A program made the translations under genes and the position numbers. Shown here in pieces: positions 37,318-48,779 of a stretch of 64,000 nt of DNA. Origin of the DNA: Halomonas sp. BDJS001 (GTDB taxonomy: Bacteria; Pseudomonadota; Gammaproteobacteria; Pseudomonadales; Halomonadaceae); assembly GCF_026104355.1 (NCBI RefSeq), contig NZ_CP110535.1, positions 2,356,001-2,420,000 of the forward strand, given 5' to 3'. The notes below the pieces were generated by a model, which did not search any database, had not been told where the DNA came from, and saw nothing but the letters and a program-made list of their open reading frames with translations. Position 1 is the stretch's first letter. Every line of letters starts with the position of its first letter.

Positions 37318-40300
37318 ATGGCTGATAGTGCTTTGATCGCAACCCTCACCCAACGCCTTGCTGAACGCATCCTGATTCTGGACGGCGGCATGGGTACCAT
37401 GCTGCAGAACGCCCAGTTGAGCGAGGAAGATTTCCGCGGCGAGCGGTTCAGCGACTGGCCTTCGGATCTCAAAGGCAATAATGATCTGCTCGCACTCACT
37501 TGCCCCGATGTGGTCGCGCGCATTCACCGCGACTACCTTGAAGCCGGGGCGGACATTATTGAGACCAACACCTTTAATAGCACCCAGCTGTCACAGTCCG
37601 ATTACGGTATGGAATCGCTGGTGGTTGAGCTTAACCGCGAATCAGCGCGCCTGGCCCGTGAAGTGTGCGATGCTGTGGCCGCTGAAACCGGCGTGCCCCG
37701 CTATGTGGCGGGTGTGTTAGGCCCCACCTCGCGCACCGCGTCGCTATCGCCGGATGTGAATGATCCTGCCAAGCGTAACGTTACCTTTGATGAGCTGCGC
37801 GAGAACTACTATGAAGCCGCTGAGGCGCTGATTGCGGGCGGTGCCGATCTAATCATGATCGAGACCATCTTCGATACACTCAATGCCAAAGCGGCTATCT
37901 ACGCCTTGGAAGAGCTGTTCGATGCTCGCGGCGAGCGTTTGCCGGTAATGATCTCCGGAACGATCACCGATGCCTCGGGCCGTACGCTCTCCGGCCAAAC
38001 CACGGAAGCGTTTTGGAACTCGGTGCGCCACGCTCAGCCACTCTCGGTGGGCTTGAACTGCGCGTTGGGGGCGGAAGAGCTACGCCCCTATCTGGAAGAG
38101 CTCTCTACCAAAGCCGATACCTTTGTCTCCGCTCACCCCAATGCAGGACTTCCCAATGAATTTGGTGAGTACGACCAGACGCCGGAAGAGATGTCGGAGA
38201 TCGTCAGTGAGTTTGCCGCCAGCGGCCTGGTCAATATTATCGGTGGCTGCTGTGGCTCGACGCCTGAGCATATCCGGGCGATTGCTGATTCCGTGCGCGA
38301 TATGGCGCCGCGGGCCATCCCAAAACGCAGCCGCGCCTGCCGTTTGTCGGGGCTTGAGCCGTTTAATATTGAAGCTAACTCGCTGTTCGTCAACGTCGGC
38401 GAACGCACTAACGTCACCGGCTCGGCACGCTTTAAGCGGCTGATCGTGGAGGAGGACTTTACCACCGCGCTGGAAGTGGCTCTGGAGCAGGTCGAGAACG
38501 GCGCCCAGGTCATCGATATCAATATGGACGAGGGCATGCTCGAGTCCAAGGAAGCCATGGAGCGCTTTCTTAATCTGATCGCCGGTGAGCCCGATATTGC
38601 CCGGGTGCCGATTATGATCGACTCCTCCAAGTGGGAGATCATCGAAGCAGGCCTGAAGTGTGTCCAGGGCAAAGCGGTAGTGAACTCTATCTCACTCAAG
38701 GAGGGCGAAGCCGCCTTCCGCGAGCAGGCGACCAAGTGCCGCCGCTTTGGCGCTGCCATCGTGGTAATGGCCTTTGATGAAGAGGGGCAGGCAGACACCT
38801 TCGCCCGCAAAACCGAAATTTGTCAGCGTGCCTACCGCCTGCTGGTGGATGAGATCGGCTTCCCCGCCGAAGACATCATCTTCGATCCGAATATATTCGC
38901 CATCGCCACCGGTATTGAGGAGCACAACAACTACGCGGTCGACTTTATCGAAGCGACCCAGTGGATTCGCGACAACCTGCCCCACGCGATGATTTCCGGT
39001 GGGGTCTCTAACGTCTCGTTCTCGTTCCGCGGCAACAACCCGGTGCGCGAAGCGATTCACTCGGTGTTTCTCTACCACGCCATTCGTGCGGGCCTCACCA
39101 TGGGTATCGTCAACGCGGGCCAGCTCGCTGTGTATGACGACCTCCCCGCCGAGCTTCGCGAAGCGGTTGAAGACGTGGTGCTCAACCGCCGCAGCGACGG
39201 CACCGAGCGACTGCTGGATATCGCCGATAAATACAAAGGCGACGGCAGCGGCGCTGCGAAAAAAGAGGATCTCGAGTGGCGCAGTTGGCCGGTCAACAAA
39301 CGTATTGAGCACGCCCTGGTAAAAGGCATCACCGTCTATATCGAAGATGATACCGAAGAGGCCCGCGCCCAGGCTGAGCGGCCCATTGAGGTGATCGAAG
39401 GCCCGCTGATGGACGGTATGAACGTGGTGGGCGACCTGTTTGGCGATGGCAAGATGTTCCTGCCGCAGGTGGTGAAGTCAGCCCGGGTCATGAAGCAGGC
39501 AGTGGCCTACCTGATCCCTTATATCGAGGCCGAGAAGAGCGAAGAGACCAAAGCCAAAGGCAAGATCGTGATGGCCACGGTTAAAGGCGATGTTCACGAT
39601 ATCGGCAAAAATATCGTTGGCGTGGTCTTGCAGTGTAATAACTACGAGGTGATTGACCTGGGCGTGATGGTGCCCGCCGATAAAATTCTCCAGGCGGCTA
39701 AAGAGCATAACGCCGATATCATCGGTCTCTCGGGCCTGATTACCCCGTCGCTGGATGAAATGGTGCACGTCGCCAAAGAGATGCAGCGCCGTGGCATGGA
39801 TCTACCGCTGCTGATTGGCGGTGCGACCACCTCTAAAGCCCATACCGCGGTGAAAATCGAGCCCCAGTACGAGCACCCGGTGATTTACGTCACCGATGCC
39901 TCCCGGGCCGTTGGCGTCGCGGGCAAATTGCTTACGCCGGCTTTAAAAACACCCTATGTCACAGAAATTCGCGAAGAGTACGAAAAGGTTCGCGAGCGTA
40001 ACGCCAAGCGCCGCCCCAAAGCGGCGGATCTGGACTACACCCAAGCCCGCAAGCGGCGTTTCCGCACCGACTGGAGCGCTTACACACCGGCTGAGCCCAA
40101 TATGCTCGGGCTGAAAACCTTTGACGACTACGACTTGGAAGAACTGATCGAACGCATCGACTGGACGCCCTTCTTTATGAGCTGGCAGCTAGCGGGCAAG
40201 TACCCCAAGATTCTCGACGACAAGGTCGTCGGAGAAGCCGCCCGCAACCTGTTTGAAGATGCCAAGGTCATGCTGCGTAAGCTGGTTGAAGAAAAGCGCG

Positions 40301-41013
40301 TTCAGGCCCGCGGTGTTATCGGCCTGTGGCCCGCCAACAGCGTGGATGACGACGTCATTGAGGTCTATGCGGATGAGTCGCGCAGTGACGTCGTTGAACG
40401 CCTCTTCCATATACGTCAGCAGACCACCAAAGGCCGCGACGGTATCTGCTACAGCCTTGCCGACTTTATTGCCCCCAAAGAGAGCGGCAAAGCTGACTGG
40501 ATTGGTGGTTTTGCGGTCACCACTGGCCACGGGGTTGACGAGCTATCCAAGGCCTATGAGGCGGCCGGGGATGACTATAATGCGATTATGGTGCAGGCGT
40601 TGACGGATCGTCTTGCCGAGGCCTTTGCCGAGCGCATGCACGAGCGGGTGCGTAAAGAGTTCTGGGGCTACGTGCCAGAAGAAACGCTGGACAACGATGC
40701 CTTAATTGCAGAGAAATACCAGGGTATCCGCCCTGCCCCTGGCTACCCCGCCTGCCCGGATCACACCGAAAAGGCCACGCTGTTCCGGCTGCTCGATGCC
40801 ACCGAAAACACGGGGTTAGCGCTGACGGAAAACTTCGCCATGTGGCCGGCAGCGGCTGTTTCCGGCTGGTACTTTGCCCATCCGCAGTCGAAATACTTCT
40901 CCACTGGCAAGATTACCCGGGATCAGGTCGAAGCCATTGCAGCGCGTAAGCAGATGCCCCTGGAGGAGATGGAGCGCTGGCTCTCACCGGTGCTCTCCTA
41001 CGACCCGAGTTGA
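37318..41013 (+). CDS. metH: methionine synthase, cobalamin-dependent
   Basis: Transfers a methyl group from 5-methyl-tetrahydrofolate to homocysteine via methyl-cobalamin. 1231 aa (E. coli 1227). Domains in order: homocysteine/zinc domain (Cys in [15 protein letters not shown] and [13 protein letters not shown]), pterin-binding domain ([16 protein letters not shown] near 360), cap and B12 domain (DVHDIGKNI, axial His760), and the SAM-activation domain ending near [18 protein letters not shown]. All key residues are present. The 266-bp gap before it, shared with divergent nfuA, holds a small hairpin (37140-37156) but no recognisable B12 riboswitch. Confidence 0.97.
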   Translation: MADSALIATLTQRLAERILILDGGMGTMLQNAQLSEEDFRGERFSDWPSDLKGNNDLLALTCPDVVARIHRDYLEAGADIIETNTFNSTQLSQSDYGMESLVVELNRESARLAREVCDAVAAETGVPRYVAGVLGPTSRTASLSPDVNDPAKRNVTFDELRENYYEAAEALIAGGADLIMIETIFDTLNAKAAIYALEELFDARGERLPVMISGTITDASGRTLSGQTTEAFWNSVRHAQPLSVGLNCALGAEELRPYLEELSTKADTFVSAHPNAGLPNEFGEYDQTPEEMSEIVSEFAASGLVNIIGGCCGSTPEHIRAIADSVRDMAPRAIPKRSRACRLSGLEPFNIEANSLFVNVGERTNVTGSARFKRLIVEEDFTTALEVALEQVENGAQVIDINMDEGMLESKEAMERFLNLIAGEPDIARVPIMIDSSKWEIIEAGLKCVQGKAVVNSISLKEGEAAFREQATKCRRFGAAIVVMAFDEEGQADTFARKTEICQRAYRLLVDEIGFPAEDIIFDPNIFAIATGIEEHNNYAVDFIEATQWIRDNLPHAMISGGVSNVSFSFRGNNPVREAIHSVFLYHAIRAGLTMGIVNAGQLAVYDDLPAELREAVEDVVLNRRSDGTERLLDIADKYKGDGSGAAKKEDLEWRSWPVNKRIEHALVKGITVYIEDDTEEARAQAERPIEVIEGPLMDGMNVVGDLFGDGKMFLPQVVKSARVMKQAVAYLIPYIEAEKSEETKAKGKIVMATVKGDVHDIGKNIVGVVLQCNNYEVIDLGVMVPADKILQAAKEHNADIIGLSGLITPSLDEMVHVAKEMQRRGMDLPLLIGGATTSKAHTAVKIEPQYEHPVIYVTDASRAVGVAGKLLTPALKTPYVTEIREEYEKVRERNAKRRPKAADLDYTQARKRRFRTDWSAYTPAEPNMLGLKTFDDYDLEELIERIDWTPFFMSWQLAGKYPKILDDKVVGEAARNLFEDAKVMLRKLVEEKRVQARGVIGLWPANSVDDDVIEVYADESRSDVVERLFHIRQQTTKGRDGICYSLADFIAPKESGKADWIGGFAVTTGHGVDELSKAYEAAGDDYNAIMVQALTDRLAEAFAERMHERVRKEFWGYVPEETLDNDALIAEKYQGIRPAPGYPACPDHTEKATLFRLLDATENTGLALTENFAMWPAAAVSGWYFAHPQSKYFSTGKITRDQVEAIAARKQMPLEEMERWLSPVLSYDPS

Positions 41014-41016
41014 TTA

Positions 41017-42339
41017 GTGCTGTTTGCAAACCGCCATGGCAAGGTCTTGCGCCTTGCCTTACCCATCATGCTGGGCATGCTTTCACAGAGCATGCTCAAC
41101 TTGATCGACGCTGCGCTGGTGGGGCATTTAGGTGAAGTAGCGCTTGCGGGGGTAGGCGTGGGCGGTTACACCATGTTTATGCTGACCGCGGTAGTGTTTG
41201 GCCTATCTTCCAGCGTGCAGTCACAAACGGCTCAGCGGATGGGGGCTGCCCACAGGCATATCGCCCACCCGCTTAACTCGGGGCTGTTAATTGCGTTTGC
41301 GATAAGTCTACCGCTAGCACTCTGGGCCTGGTGGCAAGCGCCGCAGCTGATGGGCTTGATTAGCCAAGCCGAAGAGGTTCAAAGCGTCGCCGTTGACTAT
41401 TTTCGCTGGCGAGTGGTGTCACTGATCGCTATCGCGTTAACGCTCTGCTTTCGGGGTTACTGGAACGGTCTTCAGCAAACGCAACTCTATTTGCGTATTA
41501 TCGTGGCCGTTCACTTGATCAACGTAGCGGCCAGCGCTGGTTTAATCTACGGTTTAGCCGGGCTACCCCAAATGGGGGCGAGCGGTGCGGGTGCGGGAAC
41601 CACGCTGTCGCTGTTTGTTGGCTTGGTGGTGTGGGGCTGGGTGAGCACCCAAAGCTTTTCTTTCCGCCATTTTTTGCAACAGCTGCCACGCATAGCTACC
41701 CTGCGCACTACCCTGGCACTTGCGGCCCCCCACTCTTTACAGCAGTTTTTATTCGCAGCGGGTTATGCGCTACTTATTGGCCTCTTGAGCCAACTGGGCA
41801 CGGCCAGCGTCGCGGTTGGCCACGTGTTGATTAATTTGTCACTGCTGCTGATTTTGCCAGGAGTGGGAGTAGGTGTTGCGGCGATGAGCCTGGTAGGCGA
41901 AGCGTTAGGCCGGGATGCTCAGTATGAAGCCCACCGCTGGGGGCTGGATGCGCTGCGGGTGGCTTGGCTGTTACTCGTTGTGCTTGCGCTACCCATGTTG
42001 GTCTTACCAGAGCAGGTACTCGCCCTCTTTTTTACCAACAGTGAGCTAGTAGCGCTGGGTAAACTCCCGTTGCAGCTAACCGGCGTAATGATTGTGCTGG
42101 ATGCGGCGGCTCTCGTGCTCGCTCAGGCGTTAATGGGCGCGGGCGCTCAGCGCACGGTGATGCTGCTGACCCTGGGCATGCAGTGGCTGCTTTTTTTACC
42201 CATGGCCTGGTGGGTAGGCATCGGTTTGAATCAGGGCTTATTAGGTATCTGGCTTATGCAACTGCTTTACCGATTGATAAACTCAGCCGGATTTTTATGG
42301 GTATGGCAGCGTCGCCGCTGGCTGGCCCCAGCCTTCTAA
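41017..42339 (+). CDS. MATE-family efflux transporter
   Basis: 440 aa with about 12 TM helices in two halves, as expected for MATE/DinF-type drug or cation antiporters. It starts RHGKVLRLALPIMLGMLSQSMLNLIDAALVGHLGEVALAG, a typical family N-terminus. The second half repeats the pattern (LRTTLALAAPHSLQQFLFAAGYALLIGLLSQLG). The GTG start lies 3 bp after the metH stop without an obvious ribosome site, so translational coupling is likely. Substrate unknown. Confidence 0.9.
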   Translation: MLFANRHGKVLRLALPIMLGMLSQSMLNLIDAALVGHLGEVALAGVGVGGYTMFMLTAVVFGLSSSVQSQTAQRMGAAHRHIAHPLNSGLLIAFAISLPLALWAWWQAPQLMGLISQAEEVQSVAVDYFRWRVVSLIAIALTLCFRGYWNGLQQTQLYLRIIVAVHLINVAASAGLIYGLAGLPQMGASGAGAGTTLSLFVGLVVWGWVSTQSFSFRHFLQQLPRIATLRTTLALAAPHSLQQFLFAAGYALLIGLLSQLGTASVAVGHVLINLSLLLILPGVGVGVAAMSLVGEALGRDAQYEAHRWGLDALRVAWLLLVVLALPMLVLPEQVLALFFTNSELVALGKLPLQLTGVMIVLDAAALVLAQALMGAGAQRTVMLLTLGMQWLLFLPMAWWVGIGLNQGLLGIWLMQLLYRLINSAGFLWVWQRRRWLAPAF

Positions 42340-42398
42340 GTGGCTGCCAAACGCATACGCTGGCTTCTAAATAGCTTTTAGAGATAAAAAGATAATTA

Positions 42399-42419
42399 TA
42401 TATTCTTTTGTAGAATATA
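42399..42419. promoter_or_regulatory. AT-rich inverted repeat in the cysI promoter region
   Basis: TATATTCT (42399-42406) and AGAATATA (42412-42419) form a perfect 8-bp dyad with a TTTGT spacer, about 80 bp before cysI. A TATACT -10-like element follows at 42441. A CysB or other activator site is possible but unproven. Confidence 0.4.
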
Positions 42420-42495
42420 ACGACCGCGTTAAGGTGACACTATACTAACGTCCGTCTCAACGTGACCATTTCGCTTTTTAGCAGGATCGTGCCAC

Positions 42496-44148
42496 ATGTA
42501 CCGTTATGATATTCACGACCAAACCCTGGTTGATGAGCGTGTCGCTCAGTTCCGTGACCAGATGGAACGCTACCGCGCCGGGCGTTTGGGAGAAGAAGAG
42601 TTTCGCCCCCTCAGGTTGCAGAATGGCCTCTATATTCAACGCCATGCGCCCATGCTGCGTATTGCGATCCCTTACGGCATGCTGGCGGGCAGTCAGCTCC
42701 GGGCACTGGCTGAGATTACTCGCCGTTATGACCGTGGCTACGGCCACTTCACTACGCGGCAAAATCTACAGTTGAACTGGCCTGCCCTTGAAGATGTGCC
42801 GGATATTTTGGCCGATCTGGCCAAGGTGCAGATGCACGCGATTCAAACCAGCGGTAACTGCATTCGTAACACTACCAGCGACCAGTTTGCCGGCATCGCC
42901 AACGACGAGGTGGAAGACCCACGCCCCTGGTGTGAGTTAATCCGCCAGTGGTCGACGCTGCATCCGGAGTTTGCCTACCTGCCGCGTAAGTTCAAAATCG
43001 CGGTTAGCGGTGCGGCCCAGGATCGTGCAGCCATCCAGGTGCACGATATCGGCCTGCGCCTCTGGTACAACAGTGACGGGGAGCTGCGCGTAAAAGTGTT
43101 GGCCGGTGGTGGCCTTGGCCGTACCCCGATGATTGCCGACGTGGTGCGCGAAGACCTGCCCTGGCAGCACCTGCTGACCTATCTTGAAGCCTGCGTGCGG
43201 GTATACAACCAGTTTGGTCGCCGGGATAACAAGTTTAAAGCGCGTATTAAGATCCTCGTTAAGGCCTTGGGTATTGAAGAGTTCCGTCGCCGCGTGGATG
43301 AAGAGTGGGCGCACTTGAAAGATGGCCCGCAAACGCTCAATCAAGCGGCCGTTGATGCAGCCAAAGTCCACTTCCCTGAGCCTGAGCGCCGCCCGGTAGC
43401 CGCTTCCGCAACGGAAGAGTTTGACAAGTTGCGCGCTGAAAACCGTAGCTTTGCGCGTTTTGTCACCAACAATGTGACTGATCATAAGGTGCCCGGCTAC
43501 AAAGCCGTAACGCTGTCGCTGAAACGCCGTGAGCACGCGCCGGGCGACGTTACCGCCGACCAGATGGAAGCTGTGGCCGATTTAGCTGACCGCTACAGCT
43601 TTGGTGAAGTGCGCGTGACCCACGAGCAGAACCTGGTGCTTTCTGATGTGCCGGTGGATGAGCTGGAAGCGCTGTGGAAAGAGCTTGAGGCGTTAGGGAT
43701 GGCAAATCCCACCGTGGGCACGCTTAACGATATTATCTGCTGCCCTGGTGGCGACTACTGCAGCTTGGCCAATGCGGTATCGATTCCCATCGCCCAGGCG
43801 CTACAGGAGAAGTTTGAAGACTTGGATTTCCTTTATGACCTTGGCCCGCTGGATCTGAATATTTCCGGCTGCATGAATGCCTGTGGCCACCACCACGTTG
43901 GCCATATCGGCATCCTGGGCGTGGATAAAAAAGGCGAAGAGTTCTACCAGATCTCCATTGGTGGTAATTCCACCGACGATGCCTCGCTGGGTAAGATTTT
44001 AGGCCCGTCCTTTTTCCGCTCAGACGTGCCGGATGTGGTTGAAAAAGTATTGGAAGTCTATGTATCACAGCGCCATGAGGACGAACGCTTCTTGGATACT
44101 TACCGCCGTATTGGTTTAAAACCCTTTAAGGAGCGTGTCTATGCCTAA
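42496..44148 (+). CDS. cysI: nitrite/sulfite reductase hemoprotein (CysI-type)
   Basis: Assimilatory sulfite reductase with sirohaem and a 4Fe-4S cluster. 550 aa in two ferredoxin-like/sirohaem repeats. The cluster ligands are visible as CPGGDYC (C-x5-C) and SGCMNACGHH (C-x3-C). The N-terminal repeat contains YGHFTTRQNLQLNW. It is followed and overlapped by a DUF934 gene. GCAGGA lies before the ATG. The electron donor could be ferredoxin or CysJ and cannot be decided here. Confidence 0.92.
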   Translation: MYRYDIHDQTLVDERVAQFRDQMERYRAGRLGEEEFRPLRLQNGLYIQRHAPMLRIAIPYGMLAGSQLRALAEITRRYDRGYGHFTTRQNLQLNWPALEDVPDILADLAKVQMHAIQTSGNCIRNTTSDQFAGIANDEVEDPRPWCELIRQWSTLHPEFAYLPRKFKIAVSGAAQDRAAIQVHDIGLRLWYNSDGELRVKVLAGGGLGRTPMIADVVREDLPWQHLLTYLEACVRVYNQFGRRDNKFKARIKILVKALGIEEFRRRVDEEWAHLKDGPQTLNQAAVDAAKVHFPEPERRPVAASATEEFDKLRAENRSFARFVTNNVTDHKVPGYKAVTLSLKRREHAPGDVTADQMEAVADLADRYSFGEVRVTHEQNLVLSDVPVDELEALWKELEALGMANPTVGTLNDIICCPGGDYCSLANAVSIPIAQALQEKFEDLDFLYDLGPLDLNISGCMNACGHHHVGHIGILGVDKKGEEFYQISIGGNSTDDASLGKILGPSFFRSDVPDVVEKVLEVYVSQRHEDERFLDTYRRIGLKPFKERVYA

Positions 44149-44695
44149 GCCTAATAAACCTGACGAGACGCAAGCTGAAGCGGTTGAGCAGACGCCGGTT
44201 CATGTGGATCACCTGATCTCCAACGGCGAGCTGGCGGCAGAGAACGCTTGGTGTGTCTCCTACGATGAAGACACACTACCCGAGCAGCGCCCGGCGTTCG
44301 TGCCGCTTTCGTTGTGGCAGTCTAACCAGGAAGACGCTGAGCTGGCGCCGCTACTGATGAGTGATACTGAGCTCAAGCCGGAGCTTGCTGCGGAACTGAG
44401 TAAAGCGTTGGCCATTGCCATCGACTTCCCCGCCTTCACCGATGGCCGTGGCTACACCATCGCCCGCCTGCTGCGCGAGCGCTATGGCTATAGCGGCGAA
44501 GTGCGCGCGGTGGGTGACGTGCTAGTTGACCAACTGGACTACATGCGCCGTTGTGGTTTCAGCGCCATGGCCCTACGCGATGACCAGCATCCCGAGGACG
44601 CCCTGCGTGCGCTAAGCTTTATCAGCGTGCGCTACCAGCCTGATGTGGAAGAGCGACAGGCACTGTTTGAGCGCCGCTTAGCTGCCGATAAGTAA
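44141..44695 (+). CDS. DUF934 protein, cysI-associated
   Basis: A 184-aa cytoplasmic protein of the DUF934 family, which regularly follows CysI-type sulfite reductase in gammaproteobacteria. The conserved core is IDFPAFTDGRGYTIARLLRERYGY then GEVRAVGDVLVDQLDYMRRCGF. AAGGAG at 44128-44133 is 7 bp from ATG 44141, which starts inside cysI (8-bp overlap). Role in sulfite reduction is inferred from linkage only. Confidence 0.88.
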   Translation: MPKPNKPDETQAEAVEQTPVHVDHLISNGELAAENAWCVSYDEDTLPEQRPAFVPLSLWQSNQEDAELAPLLMSDTELKPELAAELSKALAIAIDFPAFTDGRGYTIARLLRERYGYSGEVRAVGDVLVDQLDYMRRCGFSAMALRDDQHPEDALRALSFISVRYQPDVEERQALFERRLAADK

Positions 44696-44721
44696 GCGCA
44701 GTGTGTGACGTTTGCAAACCC

Positions 44722-44747
44722 AACAGGGCAGCTACGGCTGCCCTGTT
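44722..44747 (+). terminator. hairpin terminator after the cysI operon
   Basis: AACAGGGCAGC (44722-44732) and GCTGCCCTGTT (44737-44747) form an 11-bp stem with a TACG tetraloop. Imperfect outer arms (GTTTGCAAAC and GTTTGTAAAC) extend it. It lies between convergent genes. The T tract is broken (AGTTTG). Confidence 0.7.
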
Positions 44748-44776
44748 AGTTTGTAAACCGTTTCATTTATAAACAG

Positions 44777-45367
44777 TTACCCTCGGCGCTTCTGCTGGCG
44801 CTCGCGATTATTGGCTTTGGCGCGATCACTTTTACGTAGCATTACCCAGGTGGCCCCCAGCCCGCCGTCCGAAGGCTGAGCTGATACGTACGCCTGGACT
44901 TCCTCAAACTGGCTGAGCCACTTGGCAAGGTACGAACGCAGCACGTTCGCGGGACTATCCATCTCTCGCCCACGGCCATGTACGATCATAACCGAGCGTA
45001 AATCGTGGGCGTAGGCTTCCTGAATAAAGGGAAACAGCATGCGCCGGCACTCCGTTAAGGGTCGCCTAAGCAAGTGGAGCTGCGCCTGTACACTATAACC
45101 ACCGTGCCTTAATTTATCGACCACACCCTGCTGAATGCCCTCGCGGCGATACTCCATGGGATCAAAAGGAGGCAGTAGATCGACAAAATCGTCGGATAGG
45201 AAGTTGCGCGCACCAGTCTCTTCCTCTGCCCACTCCCGCCGGGCCAATTGCGCTTCGGAGGGGCTTTTGCGACTAGCGCCTGGATCAGCACGATTGCTCG
45301 CTGGTAGCGGTTTAACATCACCTACGAGAGCACGAAAATCCAGATCATCACGAAGTGGCTGATTCAT
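44777..45367 (-). CDS. Smr-domain protein (SmrA/YdaL type)
   Basis: 196 aa. A basic N-terminal region is followed by a C-terminal Smr (MutS-related) domain with VMIVHGRGREMDSPANVLRSYLAKWL. The usual LDLHG motif is altered to AQLHLLRRPL, as in some SmrA proteins. Small Smr proteins act as nucleases or RNA-binding factors. The C-terminal tail is very basic. Function here not certain. Confidence 0.83.
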   Translation of the reverse strand: MNQPLRDDLDFRALVGDVKPLPASNRADPGASRKSPSEAQLARREWAEEETGARNFLSDDFVDLLPPFDPMEYRREGIQQGVVDKLRHGGYSVQAQLHLLRRPLTECRRMLFPFIQEAYAHDLRSVMIVHGRGREMDSPANVLRSYLAKWLSQFEEVQAYVSAQPSDGGLGATWVMLRKSDRAKANNRERQQKRRG

Positions 45368-45551
45368 TGCAGGCTCCTATGGTGGGGTCTAATAAGCACC
45401 TATCTTGCATAAACCTATCTTACACAAAGAGTAGCAAACCCGTGCACTTTGCTTAAGCAGATTCAATAAGTCGATAACATAGCGCTTGTCATCGTCTGGT
45501 TGGCGCGCCAAGCTGACCAGCCTTTGTTTAGCATTTGCAGTGAGACATAGT

Positions 45552-46022
45552 ATGGTGTGGCTAAAACGTCTTGTCACTTTAGGAGCAGTGGGGCTGCTCA
45601 GCCTAGCGGGATGGCTCTGGTTAACCATGCTCAGTCCGTGGTTTTATGACCGCCCCGATGAACTTCCCGCTATCGAACAACGTACTCATCAGGTGTTTGT
45701 GTATGGCACGCTACGCTATGCACCTATCCGGTTCGTTGTGATGGGGAGCCTAGGCGCCCCTAAGGAAGCCGTGCTGGAAGGCTACCAGCGCAACGGACTC
45801 GATCTTTCGCCCCAGCCGGGCAGTCATGTTGAAGGTCTGGTACTGAGCGTGAATGCCAAAGAGTTGGCCCGCCTTGATCGCTATGAACGGCTGGGTGTCC
45901 GCTATGAGCGGGTGGCGTTAACCCTTGACGATGGTACTCGCGCTTGGGTCTATAAGCGCCTTCCAGAGCAACAAAATGCCTTTGTAGCGTGCACGGAGCT
46001 TCCGATAGCTCTGGTACCATAG
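45552..46022 (+). CDS. membrane-anchored gamma-glutamylcyclotransferase-like (AIG2) protein
   Basis: 156 aa. One N-terminal TM helix (LVTLGAVGLLSLAGWLWLTML) is followed by a GGCT/AIG2-like domain with FVYGTLRYAPIR and the glutamate in LDRYERLGVRYER. The soluble family cleaves gamma-glutamyl bonds; a membrane-tethered form is less common. ATG 45552 was chosen over the longer frame from 45486 because it places the TM segment at the N-terminus. Confidence 0.8.
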   Translation: MVWLKRLVTLGAVGLLSLAGWLWLTMLSPWFYDRPDELPAIEQRTHQVFVYGTLRYAPIRFVVMGSLGAPKEAVLEGYQRNGLDLSPQPGSHVEGLVLSVNAKELARLDRYERLGVRYERVALTLDDGTRAWVYKRLPEQQNAFVACTELPIALVP

Positions 46023-46037
46023 GCACCTATGTAATGA

Positions 46038-47089
<1,052 letters not shown>

Positions 47090-47090
47090 G

Positions 47091-47780
47091 TCAATAAAAC
47101 CAAAGCCATAGGATAACGCCAGCGGCGATAAGTAATGCACCCAATGCGCGTAAACGCAACGTGGCAGCATTAAATGGCTCATTATGTTCATCGACAGGCT
47201 GCTGGCGAAAACGTTTGGTACCTACCAACATCGCCGTTACCAGCGGTTCACCCAGCAGCCGATGTACGATCAAACCCGCTAAGTGCAGCCCGATCAGCAC
47301 GATGAGCAGATCACTATTGAGCTGATGCAGGGTTCTAAGCCGGCTGCCCACCCCATCGCCAAGTAAGCCATAGAGCGGTGCTTGAAAAAAGATATCGTCA
47401 CTTAAAAACAGGCCGCTCACGGCTTGAAAACTAAGCGAGAGCAGCATCAACATCACCATCCAGCCGCCCAGCGGATTATGGCTGGCATAAGCACTGGGTT
47501 GGCGCTTGAGAAGTGACTTGGAATAGGCGACTGTTTTTGCGGGTGGGTATAGAAACGTTCTAAATCTCGCATATACACTACCCAGAGCACCCCACAACCA
47601 ACGGAAAACAAGTAGCCCTATTACCAGATAGCCCGCTTGTGCGTGCACTTCAACGGGGAATAGGAAGGGCGCGCCACTGGTCTTGGTAGTATAAAATGAG
47701 ATCAACACAGCGCCCACTAACCCCCAGTGAAATAGGCGAATCCAGCCATCCCATACCTCAATCACTACCCCTTCACGCAT
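47091..47780 (-). CDS. cytochrome b561-family membrane protein
   Basis: 229 aa with four core TM helices and a fifth at the C-terminus. Haem-ligand candidates are His in RLFHWGL, VEVHAQAGY, LHQLNSDLL and GLHLAGLIVH, typical of bacterial b-type cytochromes (Ni/Fe-hydrogenase b-type / b561). No c-type cytochrome or hydrogenase gene is adjacent, so the electron partner is unknown. Confidence 0.87.
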   Translation of the reverse strand: MREGVVIEVWDGWIRLFHWGLVGAVLISFYTTKTSGAPFLFPVEVHAQAGYLVIGLLVFRWLWGALGSVYARFRTFLYPPAKTVAYSKSLLKRQPSAYASHNPLGGWMVMLMLLSLSFQAVSGLFLSDDIFFQAPLYGLLGDGVGSRLRTLHQLNSDLLIVLIGLHLAGLIVHRLLGEPLVTAMLVGTKRFRQQPVDEHNEPFNAATLRLRALGALLIAAGVILWLWFY

Positions 47781-48045
47781 AGCCTATCCTCCCTTAGCAG
47801 TGATCAGTTTATCTTGGTGGGCCAGCCGCGAGTGAGCCCGAAATAATGAGAGAGTTTCGCATTAATTCTGACTTTCTCCTAGAATGCGAGACAGTTAGCC
47901 GCAATCGATAGTCACCACGCTGAGCCACAACACTGGTTAAAATAAAACATAGAGTCGCAACGCGTTTAACATCCATTGATGTCGGTCACTTGAGCTTTAA
48001 AGGCATACCAGCGAACATGGATGAAACTCCAGGGAGAAGCATTCG

Positions 48046-48690
48046 ATGACACGTAACATAGCCGATATCAGGCGTGATTATGAAGGCGGCAAGTTAGAAG
48101 AGTCTCAGGCACCCGATGATCCATTCGTGTTGTTTGATGAATGGTTCACCCTCGCATTGGAAAAAGAGGGTACTGATGGCAATGCTATGACACTAGCCAC
48201 CGTCGATAGCCAAGGCCGCCCCCACGCCCGGGTGGTGCTGTTAAAAGGATTTGATGAGCGCGGCATGGTTTTTTACACCAACTACCATAGCCATAAGGGC
48301 AGCGAGCTGAGCAATGTGCCCTTTGCGGCCATCACCTTCTGGTGGCCTTCCCTCTCCCGTCAGGTGCGTATCGAGGGCCCCGTTGAGCAGGTGTCCGCCG
48401 ATGAGTCTGATGAGTACTTTGCCAGCCGCCCACGCGGCAGTCAGCTAGGCGCCTGGATTGCGACTCAAAGCGTGGTCATTCCTGACCGCAACTGGATCGA
48501 AGAGCGCCAAAAACGCTTTGAACAAGCCTATGATGGCCAGGATATCCCCCGCCCAATCCACTGGGGTGGCTATCGAATCAATCCGGAAATGATCGAGTTT
48601 TGGCAGGGCCAGCCTAGCCGCCTACATGACCGGCTGCGTTTTGAACGCCGCGACGGAGGCGAATGGAGCCGTTTCCGCATGGCGCCCTAG
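48046..48690 (+). CDS. pdxH: pyridoxamine 5'-phosphate oxidase
   Basis: The last step of pyridoxal phosphate synthesis, an FMN enzyme. 214 aa. Signatures: AMTLATVDSQGRPHARVVLLKGFDERGMVFYTNY and SRQVRIEGPVEQ, with the C-terminal WGGYRINPEMIEFWQGQPSRLHDR. AGGGAG lies upstream. A terminator follows. Confidence 0.96.
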   Translation: MTRNIADIRRDYEGGKLEESQAPDDPFVLFDEWFTLALEKEGTDGNAMTLATVDSQGRPHARVVLLKGFDERGMVFYTNYHSHKGSELSNVPFAAITFWWPSLSRQVRIEGPVEQVSADESDEYFASRPRGSQLGAWIATQSVVIPDRNWIEERQKRFEQAYDGQDIPRPIHWGGYRINPEMIEFWQGQPSRLHDRLRFERRDGGEWSRFRMAP

Positions 48691-48713
48691 CGCCTGAAGC
48701 GAGTTTACGATTT

Positions 48714-48741
48714 GGCCTGCGTTGTATACGCAGGCCTTTGC
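48714..48741 (+). terminator. terminator between pdxH and the acetyltransferase gene
   Basis: GGCCTGCG (48714-48721) and CGCAGGCC (48729-48736), 7-nt loop, followed by TTTGCTTGTTT. Lies between convergent genes. Confidence 0.75.
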
Positions 48742-48779
48742 TTGTTTATTAAAGCGAAAAAGGTAAAGCGGTTAAAAGC

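Noticed and set aside
42432..42444. A 13-base identity to the phage SP6 promoter core (AGGTGACACTATA) upstream of cysI
   Set aside because: Only the core matches and the flanks and +1 base differ. It lies in a normal bacterial promoter region with a TATACT element, and no SP6-type polymerase gene is near. Most likely coincidence.
45389..45628. 79-codon minus-strand frame between the Smr gene and the AIG2-like gene
   Set aside because: It overlaps the start of the AIG2-like gene on the opposite strand and has no ribosome site or family features.
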